From Flavobacteriaceae bacterium (lineage in GTDB: Bacteria; Bacteroidota; Bacteroidia; Flavobacteriales; Flavobacteriaceae): DNA of 43,779 nt. Both the position numbers and the translations under genes were made by a program. Location: assembly GCA_030726725.1 (NCBI GenBank), contig JANRDC010000027.1:96751-140529 (forward strand). Reading direction: 5' to 3'. Positions within the stretch are counted from its first letter, which is position 1, and every line of letters starts with the position of its first letter. Under the pieces are notes generated by a model, which was given only the letters and a program-made list of their open reading frames with translations, searched no databases and was not told the DNA's origin. Of this stretch, positions 1 through 9,663 are shown piece by piece.

Positions 1-1394
1 GCGTTCCAAGTGTCTATGTTGCTTGATGCTGCTGGATCTGCTGCAGTACCTACCGCAATTACTTTAGTCATTTGGTCATTTAAAGCACTTTCCAATAGAG
101 CTGATTCAGTCATACCTGTATTTACACCTAAGGCAATCTGTGCTTCTAACATGTAGAACTTAACCATCCATGAAGTAATTACAGGGAAGATTCCGTCACC
201 TTTACCAAATTTGTTACCACCAGTTAAACTTGCAGTAGCATCGAATAGACCAGCTGCTGGATAGGCTCCAACTGTTGTTCTCAAAGGGTTGTCGTTAGGA
301 ATACCAGATGGGTCTGAGCGATCGCGTCCAAAGTAACCAGCAAGGTATGCTTTTTCAGATGCAGATAACTGAGCTGGGGTTTTGCCAAACACACCATCAG
401 TAACCAAGGCACTCAAAACAAAGTAACCATAAGTACAGTCTGCTCTTTGTGAGCAAGGAATGGTTTGCTTATCAGTGGGTTCTTCTGGATCTAGAATTTG
501 TGTGGTTTGTCTCTTAAAGTAGAATGGAGCTCTAGGGTCTCTGTTTTTCAACATCTCATACATGATTTGATGTCCAAAGTAAGAATAACCAGCTTCTCCA
601 CCTGCATAACCTGACTGGTACATAGGGTGACGATTGTCCGGGTTGGCAAGATTACCAAATCTCAATTGGAAGTCATCGGCAGCTGATGTAATCAATCCTC
701 CTGCAGTAATCAATTCTTGAATAGCAGCGGTGTTGTTTTGAACATTGCGGGTATTGATCAGCAATTTCAATTTTAATGATTTTGCCATCTTGATCCACTT
801 GGTGTTGCTACCACCGTAGATAATGTCTCCTTTAACGGAAGCAGCCTGAGTTTTGCCCAAATTGACAATTGCCTCATCAATCAATCTAAATGCATCCGCA
901 TAGATATCTGCGCCTTTATCATAAACTGGTTCAGTGTTTTGCCCGTTCGGATCATTTCCTTTAAATGCATCAGTGTAAGGAAGATCACCCCACAGATCCA
1001 CCATAGTGGTGAAATAGTAGGCCTTCATCAACTGTGCAATACCTAAGTATCTTGGGTTGAGTTCAGGATCTGCAGCGTTGATCATTTCTTCAAGATCTTT
1101 CAGTGGTCCTGAATACAGATAGTTCCAGGTTCCATTCCAGCTTGAGTTGGTGAAATTGAAATCATCACTGCTGGTGTTGATGGCTTGAAAACCCATTGTA
1201 GAGTTGTTCAAACCACCAGCAAAAGTGTTTAGACCTTCGAATTGAGCATTGGTCAATAACAGATTAAGTGATGCTTGACTAGCGCTATTTGGGTCAGTGT
1301 TGATGTCCAGGTCGTTAAGCTCGCAAGACACCATTCCTACCGCTACAAGTGAGCTAAGCAGGAACTTTCCTAATTTTTGTGTATATATTTTCAT
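1..1394 (-). CDS. SusD/RagB-family outer-membrane lipoprotein, partial (C-terminus outside window)
   Basis: This gene encodes the surface glycan- or nutrient-binding partner of the SusC receptor that lies upstream of it. About 464 codons are visible and the 3' end runs off the window. The start is the ATG ending at 1394, 25 bases after the susC stop. A short signal peptide ends in a lipobox (MVSC, Cys24), so the protein should be lipidated. The mature protein begins with the INTDPN-type segment (about residues 31-36) often seen in the SusD-like_2 subgroup, and Tyr- and Trp-rich helical sequence follows. The susC-susD order and tight spacing indicate one transcript. The bound substrate cannot be told from the sequence, and no degradative enzymes are visible beside it. 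Confidence 0.9.
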   Translation of the reverse strand, partial: MKIYTQKLGKFLLSSLVAVGMVSCELNDLDINTDPNSASQASLNLLLTNAQFEGLNTFAGGLNNSTMGFQAINTSSDDFNFTNSSWNGTWNYLYSGPLKDLEEMINAADPELNPRYLGIAQLMKAYYFTTMVDLWGDLPYTDAFKGNDPNGQNTEPVYDKGADIYADAFRLIDEAIVNLGKTQAASVKGDIIYGGSNTKWIKMAKSLKLKLLINTRNVQNNTAAIQELITAGGLITSAADDFQLRFGNLANPDNRHPMYQSGYAGGEAGYSYFGHQIMYEMLKNRDPRAPFYFKRQTTQILDPEEPTDKQTIPCSQRADCTYGYFVLSALVTDGVFGKTPAQLSASEKAYLAGYFGRDRSDPSGIPNDNPLRTTVGAYPAAGLFDATASLTGGNKFGKGDGIFPVITSWMVKFYMLEAQIALGVNTGMTESALLESALNDQMTKVIAVGTAADPAASSNIDTWN

Positions 1395-1419
1395 TGTTCT
1401 TATTTTTTAGATCTAAAAA

Positions 1420-4400
1420 TTAGAAAGTAAGGCTTAGGTTAAAGCTGTAATTCCTAGTAGTAGGTGTAGCTCCATACTCAAAACCTTGAACGTTAGACGC
1501 AGCACTTTCAGCAAGTACTTCAGGGTCTAGATTAAGACCTTCTAACATGTTTGGTGCGTTCCACCAAAGGTTACGTCCACTAAAAGATAGTGTGCCTGTG
1601 CCAAAAGGAGTCTTTTTAAGTAGGTTTTTTGGCAGGCTATAGCTAACACCAACCTCACGAAGTCTTATGGTCGTACCGTCGTAGATATTTACTTCATCTT
1701 GACCGTATGCACCCCATCCGTTGGAGAAGTGTGAGTCAAATGCTGTGATACCTGTAGTGTTAGCAATTTTGTTGCCGTTGGCATCGAGAATTGGCTCAAA
1801 GCTTTGGTTGCTACCATATACCCCTGGTACAACTCTGAGTTGCTCTCTTTCTACTGAGTTAGACAGTTGTCCACGCAACATCAAAGATGCTGCTGAGAAG
1901 GAGTATAGATCACCACCTTGTTTCCAATCGATCAATGCGCGGAAAGTAAAGTTTTTGTAGGTGAAGCTATTGGTAATACCCAAGGTAAAGTCGGGGTTTG
2001 GATCTCCAATAATGGTTGATGTTGATGCAGCAAAAGGCAGACCGGTCGCTTTGTCGATCAATAGATTACCTTCATCATCTTTAGCATTCTCAGTTCCAAA
2101 GATCTGTCCGTAAGCAAATCCATTTCTGTGGATAGTACCCAAAGATGACCCTGGACCTCCAATAAAGATTTCACCGTTTGGTCCCGCATCCACGATTAAT
2201 GATTTGATTTTAGTAAAGGCAAAATAGGTATTCCATTTAAAGTTGTCATTTGCGATGGGGTATACATCCAAACCTAATTCCCAACCCTTATTGGTCAATT
2301 CTCCGATGTTTACAATCTGGCTGCTAAATCCGCTGGAACGCGCTACTGATGCAGTGGCGATTTGTTCTGTAGAGGAACGGCTGAAGTAGGTAACATCAAA
2401 GCTCAAACGATCGTTGAACATGGTGGCTGCAATACCTGTTTCGAATTCTGTGGTGAATTCTGGTTTTAGTGAAGCATTACCCAAAACATTCCCTAGAGAT
2501 GCTCTGTTTTGCGCTCCGTAAATAGGTGATGTAAACGGTGTAGAAATGTTGAAGTTGGTCAACGTTCTGTATGGAGAAGCATCATTACCTACTTTGGTGT
2601 TGGCTACGCGCAACTTTACGCTGCCAAACATTTCTGGCAATTCTACGGCCTCAGATAGCAAGAATGAAACACTTGCTCCAGGATAGAAGTAGCTGTTGTT
2701 GTCTAAAGGTAGTGTAGAAGAGTTGTCTTGACGACCTACTAATCCAAGGTATAGCATGTCTTTGTATCCAACTGATACATCCGCAAATACACCCCATAGT
2801 CTTCTCATGCTCAAAAAGTCATAGTCGACGATTTGTGTAGAGGTGGCGTCTGTAATGTTTAAGCCTCTAGAAATGATCACGTTTCCAGTAACACTTCTTT
2901 GGGTCAGTTTGCGTTCGTTGGCGTTGATACCTACTACTGCTTTAACTTGAATGTCATCGTTAATTGGTCTGTCAATGTTTAAAAGTCCTGTAAAATCGCG
3001 TTCCGTATTCACTAAGTCAACAGTGTTTACTGAACCCGCAGGGGTGTCGATACCACCAGCCACGATGTTGCTTCTTCTCGCTTCGTTGTAGGTGTTGATA
3101 CCTGCTTTGACAGTAACATTTATGCCTTCAGCCAAATCATATCCAGCAGAAAGGTTTCCATAAACACGATTTACTTCTGATTTGTACAAGTTGTTGTTGG
3201 CAATCCATATTGGGTTGTCCAACGCGCGGTAGAAAATGTTAGAACCGTCCGCTGGATTTTCCCAAGGCAAACCATTCAAGTTAAAGTTTCTTGGCAAGTA
3301 GAACAGACGAGAGTAGATGGATCCACCACCACCACCGTAGTAGTCGTTGAAGGCTGATGCACCAGAACGAGGTGATTTTTGTACTGTATTAACATAGTTA
3401 AGAGTACCAGCGATGGTCATACCGTTATCCAGTGTTGCATTACCACCGGTAAATAGATTGGTTCTTTTAGCTCCCTGGTTGGGTACAATACCGCTTTGAT
3501 TCATATTGGAGAAACCTGCGTTGATGCTTGATTTCTCACTACCACCACTCATACTTACAGCATGGTCAACAGTCTGACCTTTTTGGAAAAATCCACCGAT
3601 AATGTCGTGTGCTTCAATGGCGTATGGAGCAGATACATTTCTAACAGTTCCGTCAGGCATGGTGTATTGCTGAACGAATTCTGGGAATACGTTTGGATAC
3701 CTGTTGTTGATGGGGTTTGAGGCAGTTCCTTCTGGATAAGGTTGACCGTCAGGATAGTTGGAGTACACTTTTTTGTAGTTGGTACCGTATTGGGCATTGA
3801 TGCGGTCAACGTGGTTGGGCATTGGCGCACCCCAGTTACCGATAAAACCTCCGTTGTATACCTGGTTAGAACCTTGAGTATAAATATCCTGATAGTCAGG
3901 AATTCCAGAAAGTTCGGTTACTGCAAGTGAAGTGTTGTAACTCACTTCAAGACCTTTTCTAGATTTACCTTTAGAAGCTTTAGTGGTAATTACAATTACC
4001 CCGTTGGTGGCACGAGAACCATATAACGCAGATGCAGCAGCTCCTTTAAGTACAGAGATGCTTTCAATCGCGTTGGGATCTAAGTCAAATCCACGGTTAG
4101 AGAATACTGTGTTTTGAGCAGCGCCAGCACTGGCGTTTACACTGTTGTCAAAAGGAATACCGTCCACAATAAACAAAGGCTGAGTATTTCCAGTCATAGA
4201 AGAAATACCGCGGATGTTGATTTTAGTGGATTGGCCTGGCGCTCCTCCAGCTCCGGTGATGTTTACCCCGGTCATTTTACCTTGCATAGCGCGTAAAAGG
4301 TCTGGTTCAGCACGTCCGGCAACATCCTCACCTGAAACTTTGGCTACCGAGTATCCGATCGATCTGGATTCTCTTTTGATACCCAAAGAGGTCACCACTA

Positions 4401-4713
4401 CTTCTTCAAGCTGTTGTGCATCTCCTGAGAGGATTACGTTGATTTGATCTGAAGCACCCACGCTGACTTCCTTGTTGACATAGCCAACGAAACTAAACAC
4501 CAATACATCTCCTTGTTTGGCGGAGATGGTGTAGTTTCCATCGAAATCCGTGGTGGTTCCATTGTTGGTTCCCTTGACCAATACAGTTGCGCCAGGTAGT
4601 GGCAAACCGTCTTGATCTGAAACCAAACCAGAAACCGACTTTGTTTGTGCAAAGGTTATTTGCACCACAAACGCTAGCAATAGCGTCAGCATTCCATTAA
4701 TTTTTGTTTTCAT
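1420..4713 (-). CDS. SusC/RagA-family TonB-dependent outer-membrane receptor
   Basis: This is an outer-membrane import channel powered by TonB-ExbBD, working with the SusD lipoprotein encoded downstream. The 1097-residue length is normal for the family. Order of parts: signal peptide (about 1-22, ending ITFAQ), a carboxypeptidase-regulatory-like beta-sandwich (about 26-100, with DQDGLPLPGATV and FSFVGY), the SusC/RagA signature around SLGIKRESRSIGYSV (about 110-124), the plug (to about 245, with SALYGSRATNGVIVITTK), then the beta-barrel ending in aromatic FNLSLTF. No N-terminal signalling extension precedes the beta-sandwich, so regulation through an ECF sigma/anti-sigma pair is not suggested, and none is encoded nearby. 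The substrate is unknown. Confidence 0.95.
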   Translation of the reverse strand: MKTKINGMLTLLLAFVVQITFAQTKSVSGLVSDQDGLPLPGATVLVKGTNNGTTTDFDGNYTISAKQGDVLVFSFVGYVNKEVSVGASDQINVILSGDAQQLEEVVVTSLGIKRESRSIGYSVAKVSGEDVAGRAEPDLLRAMQGKMTGVNITGAGGAPGQSTKINIRGISSMTGNTQPLFIVDGIPFDNSVNASAGAAQNTVFSNRGFDLDPNAIESISVLKGAAASALYGSRATNGVIVITTKASKGKSRKGLEVSYNTSLAVTELSGIPDYQDIYTQGSNQVYNGGFIGNWGAPMPNHVDRINAQYGTNYKKVYSNYPDGQPYPEGTASNPINNRYPNVFPEFVQQYTMPDGTVRNVSAPYAIEAHDIIGGFFQKGQTVDHAVSMSGGSEKSSINAGFSNMNQSGIVPNQGAKRTNLFTGGNATLDNGMTIAGTLNYVNTVQKSPRSGASAFNDYYGGGGGSIYSRLFYLPRNFNLNGLPWENPADGSNIFYRALDNPIWIANNNLYKSEVNRVYGNLSAGYDLAEGINVTVKAGINTYNEARRSNIVAGGIDTPAGSVNTVDLVNTERDFTGLLNIDRPINDDIQVKAVVGINANERKLTQRSVTGNVIISRGLNITDATSTQIVDYDFLSMRRLWGVFADVSVGYKDMLYLGLVGRQDNSSTLPLDNNSYFYPGASVSFLLSEAVELPEMFGSVKLRVANTKVGNDASPYRTLTNFNISTPFTSPIYGAQNRASLGNVLGNASLKPEFTTEFETGIAATMFNDRLSFDVTYFSRSSTEQIATASVARSSGFSSQIVNIGELTNKGWELGLDVYPIANDNFKWNTYFAFTKIKSLIVDAGPNGEIFIGGPGSSLGTIHRNGFAYGQIFGTENAKDDEGNLLIDKATGLPFAASTSTIIGDPNPDFTLGITNSFTYKNFTFRALIDWKQGGDLYSFSAASLMLRGQLSNSVEREQLRVVPGVYGSNQSFEPILDANGNKIANTTGITAFDSHFSNGWGAYGQDEVNIYDGTTIRLREVGVSYSLPKNLLKKTPFGTGTLSFSGRNLWWNAPNMLEGLNLDPEVLAESAASNVQGFEYGATPTTRNYSFNLSLTF

Positions 4714-4743
4714 CTGAGTTAGTTTAGTTACAGTTTTAAGTAG

Positions 4744-4774
4744 CGAATGTAATAATTTAATGTTTATTTAACAA
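4744..4774 (-). promoter_or_regulatory. Bacteroidota-type promoter for susCD
   Basis: On the minus strand a TTG (4772-4774) is followed after 20 bases by TACATTCG (4744-4751), one mismatch from the TAnnTTTG consensus of the Bacteroidota housekeeping sigma factor. Transcription would start near 4738, giving a leader of about 25 bases before the susC ATG. This is inferred from motif and spacing only. Confidence 0.6.
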
Positions 4775-4941
4775 AATGGTTTTTTCTTTTTTCGTCAAAA
4801 GGTCAATTATTCCATTCCAGGTTGTTTTCACTGATTATTATTGAATGATTCACTATTCCCCCCATTATTTTGTGTTAATCTCAAAGAAGTTGTCTTTTTT
4901 TGATGGATTTATGTACTGAGTTTTCGGGTATAATGATTAAG

Positions 4942-4963
4942 AAGTGTTAAAATTTTAACACTT
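4942..4963. promoter_or_regulatory. Perfect 22-bp inverted repeat upstream of susC (possible operator)
   Basis: The half-site AAGTGTTAAAA is followed immediately by its exact complement, so all 22 positions are symmetric. It lies in the gap between pabC (stop at 4995) and susC, about 170 bases upstream of the susC promoter. No T-run follows on either strand and the stem is A/T-rich, so it does not look like an intrinsic terminator. Perfect symmetry with no loop fits a dimeric DNA-binding protein. The rest of the 4714-4994 gap holds the susC promoter, A/T-rich sequence and no open frame. Confidence 0.5.
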
Positions 4964-4994
4964 GCCGGCCGTGACTGATGGGGGTGATTTAACA

Positions 4995-5585
4995 TTAACC
5001 CAACATACTGATGGGGAGCTCAGGACTGTCATCCCAAGTCATCATAGCGTTGATCCTTTTAAAGCTTTGATATTGGCTTAGCTGGTCGACATAGATGTCT
5101 TTTTCGATCAGGACAGCCTGTTCAATGAGTTTTGCGCGCTGAGTTCCCTCGAGCATGGGTGTTTTTGGGGTGTGCCATTCCGCTCCGTTGAAAAAAGCCA
5201 GATTGGCGTAGGAGGCATCTGTGAGAAGTCCCTTTCGTATCATGAAGATATCGCTGGCGCCACTTTTGGACAGGAGTTGATGGATGGCTTCTCGGTTTTC
5301 GTATTTATACCTATATATAATATGGTCTGCGTCCATCAATTTTATTTTTGACGGATGATGGGCTGTATATACTTGGATCACTGATTTGGTATCTCCTTGG
5401 GTATTGTAGCTGACGCGCCATTTATGCAGTCCCTGTGCCGGCTGTTTTTCCTGTTGCATCAGTAGCTCTAGATCAATAGGTGCTCCTCGGTGATCGGAAA
5501 TTGTTCTGTTCACCCGTGCTTGATGGTAGTTCAAGTCTGGGGCAATTCCGTTCAACAGGCGAATAGATTCAAAGAATGGGTACAT
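4995..5585 (-). CDS. pabC: Aminodeoxychorismate lyase-like class IV aminotransferase
   Basis: The protein is a PLP enzyme that would release pyruvate from 4-amino-4-deoxychorismate to make p-aminobenzoate for folate. At 196 residues it is compact compared with the 260-290 of classical class IV enzymes, as is common for the Bacteroidota version. It opens with FESIRLLNG. The PLP-binding lysine is probably Lys94 in the YKYENR segment, TDASYAN (122-128) matches the family's cofactor-binding turn, and PMLEGTQR (143-150) matches its phosphate-binding segment. The start overlaps the end of pabB by 17 bases, which argues for translational coupling and supports the pathway assignment. Other class IV enzymes (D-amino-acid or branched-chain transaminases) look less likely in this context. 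Confidence 0.85.
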   Translation of the reverse strand: MYPFFESIRLLNGIAPDLNYHQARVNRTISDHRGAPIDLELLMQQEKQPAQGLHKWRVSYNTQGDTKSVIQVYTAHHPSKIKLMDADHIIYRYKYENREAIHQLLSKSGASDIFMIRKGLLTDASYANLAFFNGAEWHTPKTPMLEGTQRAKLIEQAVLIEKDIYVDQLSQYQSFKRINAMMTWDDSPELPISMLG

Positions 5586-6519
5586 ATATTTTTTGAATCA
5601 GTTCGTTGTACTCTTCTTCAAAGTCGCTCAAGTGAGTGATTCCACCACCGCATCGGTAGGTGCCGTCTTCACAGAGGAATCTAATCATGACGCAGGAATC
5701 TAAGTCTGTCCCGTCAAAGATTCCGGCAATACCCGTGTAAAATCCTCTGGGGGATTCTTCAATATTTTGTATCAGCGCTTTGGTTTTTGGCTTTGGGGCA
5801 CCCGAAATCGAGCCTGCGGGTAGTAATTGCTGGAGGATTTGCCCGATTTTTTCTGGGTAGTTGTCCGGCAACCTACCTTCAATACAGCTGCTCAGTTGCC
5901 CGGTGGTTTTGTCGTGCGCTTTGATTTCCTCGTAGTATTTGTACTGAGTCACCCGAACTTGTTTGGCGACAAGGCTTAAATCATTGCGCAAAAGATCCAC
6001 TACGGTGGCGTGCTCGGCATTTTCTTTTGTGTTGTTTTGCAATTTTTCTTCAGCGCCCTGCTCACTGGCATCAATGGTGCCCTTCATCGGTCGTGTACTG
6101 ATCCGGCCCTGCTTGATTTGAATGAATGTCTCCGGTGAAAAACAGGCAAATCCCCCCTGGCGCCAAACCTTGTACTTGGCTGTTGCCTCATTGAAAACTT
6201 CTTCAAGACTCCGGTTAATTTTGAGTTTGCCCTGGGTGGTGAGGTTCATCAGAAAAGTGTCCCCACGCATGATTGCCTCTTGGGTTTGTTTGAATTGATT
6301 GCGGTAATCGCTTTTTTGCGGCGGTGTTACTTCTGCCTGTAATTTTTCTTGATTTTTAGGGTAGTAGGTGTGGTTGGTGATGCCTTGAAAGTCATACTTC
6401 CAGTGTTCAGGACATTCACTGATGGGATAAGCCTCGGGTTGAGCCATTTCAAAATCGATAAAAAACACAAAGGGCACCTTGTTTTGTCCCCATTGGTTAA
6501 GTTGATCGAAGAAGTTCAT
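5569..6519 (-). CDS. pabB: Aminodeoxychorismate synthase component I
   Basis: This chorismate-binding enzyme aminates chorismate to 4-amino-4-deoxychorismate, the substrate of the PabC encoded next. Its 316 residues cover the catalytic core only, shorter than the roughly 450 of E. coli PabB. Diagnostic segments are STRPMKGTID (141-150), LLRNDLSLVA (176-185), PAGSISGAPKPKT (235-247) and GFYTGIAGIFD (259-269). The lysine in PMKGT marks aminodeoxychorismate synthases; anthranilate synthases usually have alanine there. No glutamine-amidotransferase partner (pabA) is in the window, so ammonia must come from a subunit encoded elsewhere. The gene is divergent from rpsL with a 126-base gap. Confidence 0.93.
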   Translation of the reverse strand: MNFFDQLNQWGQNKVPFVFFIDFEMAQPEAYPISECPEHWKYDFQGITNHTYYPKNQEKLQAEVTPPQKSDYRNQFKQTQEAIMRGDTFLMNLTTQGKLKINRSLEEVFNEATAKYKVWRQGGFACFSPETFIQIKQGRISTRPMKGTIDASEQGAEEKLQNNTKENAEHATVVDLLRNDLSLVAKQVRVTQYKYYEEIKAHDKTTGQLSSCIEGRLPDNYPEKIGQILQQLLPAGSISGAPKPKTKALIQNIEESPRGFYTGIAGIFDGTDLDSCVMIRFLCEDGTYRCGGGITHLSDFEEEYNELIQKIYVPIL

Positions 6520-6544
6520 GGCTGCTGTTTACGGGTTGTGGTAA

Positions 6545-6552
6545 CAAATTTA
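6545..6552 (-). promoter_or_regulatory. Candidate -7 box for pabB-pabC
   Basis: The minus strand reads TAAATTTG, a perfect TAnnTTTG match, 25 bases upstream of the pabB ATG. No TTG sits at the expected upstream distance, so the site is only half supported. It lies about 20 bases from the rpsL -33 element, so the two promoters would be back to back. Confidence 0.45.
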
Positions 6553-6573
6553 AAAATATAATCCCCTCTGCTT

Positions 6574-6603
6574 TTGAATAATGAAAAAAGATTTTTACAT
6601 TTG
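6574..6603 (+). promoter_or_regulatory. Strong Bacteroidota-type promoter for the str operon
   Basis: TTG (6574-6576), then 19 bases, then TACATTTG (6596-6603) is an exact match to the Bacteroidota -33/-7 consensus and the best promoter in the window. Transcription should start near 6609, leaving about 37 bases before the rpsL ATG. Part of this leader (6623-6638) can fold into a six-pair A/U hairpin, TTTATA/TATAAA with a GTTA loop. The promoter shows that the upstream in-frame TTG at 6574 is not the rpsL start. Confidence 0.8.
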
Positions 6604-6645
6604 CGCCCCTTAAAGAGGGTAATTTATAGTTATATAAACAGATTT

Positions 6646-7020
6646 ATGCCAACAATTTCACAATTAGTAAGAACAGGAAGAGAGACCATTACTAAGAAGA
6701 GTAAATCGGCTGCTTTGGATTCTTGTCCCCAAAGACGAGGTGTTTGTACCCGTGTGTACACCACAACTCCTAAGAAACCAAACTCTGCGATGCGTAAAGT
6801 AGCCAGGGTTAGGTTGACCAACGGAAAAGAGGTGAACGCGTACATCCCCGGAGAAGGACACAACCTCCAAGAGCACTCGATAGTATTAGTAAGAGGCGGA
6901 AGGGTGAAAGATTTGCCAGGCGTGCGTTATCACATTGTGAGGGGAGCCCTTGACACCGCTGGTGTTGCAGGAAGAACTCAGAGGAGATCAAAGTACGGTG
7001 CAAAACGCCCTAAAAAGTAA
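6646..7020 (+). CDS. rpsL: 30S ribosomal protein S12
   Basis: S12 sits at the decoding centre of the small subunit and affects accuracy. The 124-residue length is typical. The ATG at 6646 (MPTISQLVR) was chosen over the in-frame TTG at 6574 because the latter falls inside the promoter and the family starts at MPTI. The decoding loop [10 protein letters not shown] carries Lys43, and VKDLPGVR carries Lys88 and Asp89. Lys43 and Lys88 are wild type at classic streptomycin-resistance positions, and Asp89 is the residue methylthiolated by RimO in bacteria that have that enzyme. It is the first gene of the str operon, 19 bases before rpsG. Confidence 0.98.
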   Translation: MPTISQLVRTGRETITKKSKSAALDSCPQRRGVCTRVYTTTPKKPNSAMRKVARVRLTNGKEVNAYIPGEGHNLQEHSIVLVRGGRVKDLPGVRYHIVRGALDTAGVAGRTQRRSKYGAKRPKK

Positions 7021-7039
7021 TCATTAAGATTCAAGAGAA

Positions 7040-7516
7040 ATGAGAAAAAAGCAGGCCAAAAAGCGTCCCTTATTGCCGGATCCAAAGTTTAATGACCAAT
7101 TGGTCACCCGCTTTGTGAACATGTTGATGTGGGATGGAAAAAAATCAATCGCTTTCAAAGTGTTCTACGACGCTTTAGAAATCGTTAAAGAAAAGAAAAC
7201 TGACGAGGAGAAAACTGAGTTAGAGATCTGGAAAGACGCGCTTTCAAACATCATGCCCCACGTTGAGGTTCGCTCAAGAAGGGTAGGTGGAGCCACCTTC
7301 CAAATCCCTATGCAGATTCGTCCAGACCGCAAAATTTCTACAGCTATCAAATGGATGATCTTGTATGCGCGCAGACGTAACGAGAAGTCTATGGCTGCTA
7401 AATTGGCAGGAGAAATCCTTGCTGCGTTTAAAGAAGAAGGTGCAGCAGTAAAAAAACGTGTGGATACACACAGAATGGCAGAGGCCAACAAAGCATTCTC
7501 TCATTTTAGATTTTAA
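7040..7516 (+). CDS. rpsG: 30S ribosomal protein S7
   Basis: S7 nucleates assembly of the 30S head and contacts E-site tRNA. Its 158 residues begin [17 protein letters not shown], and the body holds the conserved [16 protein letters not shown] segment and a C-terminal [15 protein letters not shown]. It lies between rpsL and fusA as in most bacteria. The region before the ATG (caagagaaATG) has only a weak purine run. In E. coli S7 represses its own operon; nothing in the short rpsL-rpsG spacer (19 bases) shows that here. Confidence 0.98.
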   Translation: MRKKQAKKRPLLPDPKFNDQLVTRFVNMLMWDGKKSIAFKVFYDALEIVKEKKTDEEKTELEIWKDALSNIMPHVEVRSRRVGGATFQIPMQIRPDRKISTAIKWMILYARRRNEKSMAAKLAGEILAAFKEEGAAVKKRVDTHRMAEANKAFSHFRF

Positions 7517-7523
7517 TTAAGCC

Positions 7524-9644
7524 ATGTCTAGAGATTTAAGATTAACCAGAAACATTGGTATTGCAGCCCACATCGATGCGGGTAAAACCACCACTACTGA
7601 GCGTATTTTATTTTACACAGGAGTGAGCCACAAAATTGGTGAGGTGCACGATGGTGCAGCTACCATGGACTGGATGGAGCAAGAGCAAGAACGAGGTATT
7701 ACCATTACCTCTGCTGCGACCACTTGTACTTGGAATTTCCCTACTGAAAATGGAAAACCTACTGCTGAGGCGCAGAACTACCATTTTAATATTATTGACA
7801 CCCCAGGCCACGTTGACTTTACCGTTGAGGTAAACCGCTCATTGCGCGTTCTTGATGGTTTGGTGTTTTTGTTTTCTGCTGTTGACGGAGTTGAGCCTCA
7901 ATCTGAGACTAACTGGCGTCTAGCGGACAACTACAAAGTTCCACGTATGGGCTTTGTCAACAAGATGGACCGTCAGGGTGCAAACTTCTTGAATGTTTGT
8001 AAGCAAGTACGCGATATGTTGAAGTCTAATGCAGTGCCCATCGTATTGCCGATCGGTGATGAAGCAGACTTTAAAGGTATTGTTGATTTGGTGAAGAACC
8101 GCGCGATTGTATGGCACGAAGACAACTTCGGAGCTACTTTTGATGTGGTGGAAATTCCTGCTGATATGAAAGATGAAGTGCGTCAATACCGCGCTGAGTT
8201 GATCGAAGCAGTAGCTGAATACGACGAAAACTTGATGGCCAAGTTCTTTGAGGATGAGGATTCTATCACCGAAGAAGAAGTACACGCTGCCTTGCGAGCC
8301 GCTGTTATGGATATGAGCATCATTCCTATGGTTTGTGGTTCATCATTTAAGAATAAAGGGGTTCAGTTCCTGTTGGATGCAGTATGCCGTTATTTGCCTT
8401 CTCCTATGGATAAGGATGATATCGTAGGTACTGATCCTAAAACAGATTTGCCTGTAACTCGCAAGCCAGATGCAAAACAACCATTTGCAGCCCTTGCTTT
8501 TAAAATTGCTACCGATCCTTTCGTAGGACGTTTGGCTTTCTTTAGAGCTTACTCAGGTCGTTTGGATGCTGGTTCCTATGTGTTAAACAACAGAACAGGC
8601 AACAAAGAGCGTATTTCACGTATCTATCAGATGCACTCCAATAAACAAAACCCTATCGAATACATCGAGGCTGGTGATATCGGAGCAGCAGTTGGATTTA
8701 AAGACATCAAAACAGGGGATACCTTGTCAGATGAAAAAAATCCTATTGTTTTGGAAAGCATGGTATTCCCTGATCCTGTAATCGGTATCGCGGTTGAGCC
8801 AAAAACCAAAGCTGACGTAGACAAAATGGGTATGGCTTTGGCTAAATTGGCTGAAGAAGATCCAACGTTTGTTGTGAAAACTGATGAGGCTTCTGGACAG
8901 ACCATTATTTCTGGTATGGGTGAGCTTCACTTGGATATTATTGTTGACCGTATGCGTCGCGAGTTTAAAGTTGAGCTGAACCAAGGTCAACCACAGGTTG
9001 AATACAAGGAGGCTTTGACTGCTCGTGCTAACCACAGAGAAGTCTACAAAAAACAATCTGGTGGTCGCGGTAAATTTGCGGACATTGTTTTTGAAATGAT
9101 GCCTGCTGAAGAAGGAAAAACTGGACTTGAGTTTGTCAACGAAATCAAAGGGGGTAACGTTCCTAAGGAATATGTTCCCGCCATTGAAAAAGGTTTTAGA
9201 GAAGCCATGAAAAATGGACCTCTTGCTGGTTTCGAAATGGACTCCATGAAAGTTATTCTTAAAGACGGTTCTTTCCACCCGGTGGATTCTGATTCACTTT
9301 CATTTGAACTAGCTGCTAAAATGGGATACAAAGCTGCTGCTAAAGCTGCTAAAGCGATCATTATGGAGCCCATCATGAAGTTGGAAGTATTGACTCCTGA
9401 GGAAAACATGGGGGATATCGTAGGTGACTTGAACCGCAGAAGAGGTCAAGTAAACGAGATGTCTGACCGTGCAGGTGCTAAAGTTATTCGTGCACACGTT
9501 CCTCTTTCAGAGATGTTCGGTTATGTTACTTCCTTGAGAACTCTTTCTTCAGGTCGTGCTACATCAACAATGGAGTTTGATCACTACGCAGAAACCCCTT
9601 CAAATGTTTCTGAATCTGTAATCAAAGCCGCTAAAGGATTATAA
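7524..9644 (+). CDS. fusA: Translation elongation factor G
   Basis: EF-G is the GTPase that drives tRNA-mRNA translocation and, with RRF, ribosome recycling. The 706 residues contain the P-loop AHIDAGKTT (15-23), switch I with [13 protein letters not shown] (Asp92 onward) and NKMD (146-149), followed by the beta-barrel domain II and domains III-V. It sits 7 bases after rpsG, and rpsJ follows after 19 bases. No tuf gene lies between fusA and rpsJ, unlike the classical str operon. Near residues 594-608 there is an Ala/Lys-rich helix ([10 protein letters not shown]) with repeated GCT-GCT-AAA codons, which appears to be a normal lineage variant. Confidence 0.98.
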   Translation: MSRDLRLTRNIGIAAHIDAGKTTTTERILFYTGVSHKIGEVHDGAATMDWMEQEQERGITITSAATTCTWNFPTENGKPTAEAQNYHFNIIDTPGHVDFTVEVNRSLRVLDGLVFLFSAVDGVEPQSETNWRLADNYKVPRMGFVNKMDRQGANFLNVCKQVRDMLKSNAVPIVLPIGDEADFKGIVDLVKNRAIVWHEDNFGATFDVVEIPADMKDEVRQYRAELIEAVAEYDENLMAKFFEDEDSITEEEVHAALRAAVMDMSIIPMVCGSSFKNKGVQFLLDAVCRYLPSPMDKDDIVGTDPKTDLPVTRKPDAKQPFAALAFKIATDPFVGRLAFFRAYSGRLDAGSYVLNNRTGNKERISRIYQMHSNKQNPIEYIEAGDIGAAVGFKDIKTGDTLSDEKNPIVLESMVFPDPVIGIAVEPKTKADVDKMGMALAKLAEEDPTFVVKTDEASGQTIISGMGELHLDIIVDRMRREFKVELNQGQPQVEYKEALTARANHREVYKKQSGGRGKFADIVFEMMPAEEGKTGLEFVNEIKGGNVPKEYVPAIEKGFREAMKNGPLAGFEMDSMKVILKDGSFHPVDSDSLSFELAAKMGYKAAAKAAKAIIMEPIMKLEVLTPEENMGDIVGDLNRRRGQVNEMSDRAGAKVIRAHVPLSEMFGYVTSLRTLSSGRATSTMEFDHYAETPSNVSESVIKAAKGL

Positions 9645-9663
9645 ATCTCATATCAGCGATATC

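Noticed and set aside
4942-4963. Palindrome as an intrinsic terminator for pabBC
   Set aside because: The stem is A/T-rich and no T-run follows on the minus strand.
6574-6645. Upstream TTG start that would extend rpsL by 24 residues
   Set aside because: It falls in the -33/-7 promoter and encodes residues absent from S12.
8727-9278. 183-codon open frame on the minus strand inside fusA
   Set aside because: It is antisense to strongly conserved EF-G sequence, its translation has no recognisable domain, and codon bias in fusA explains the open frame.
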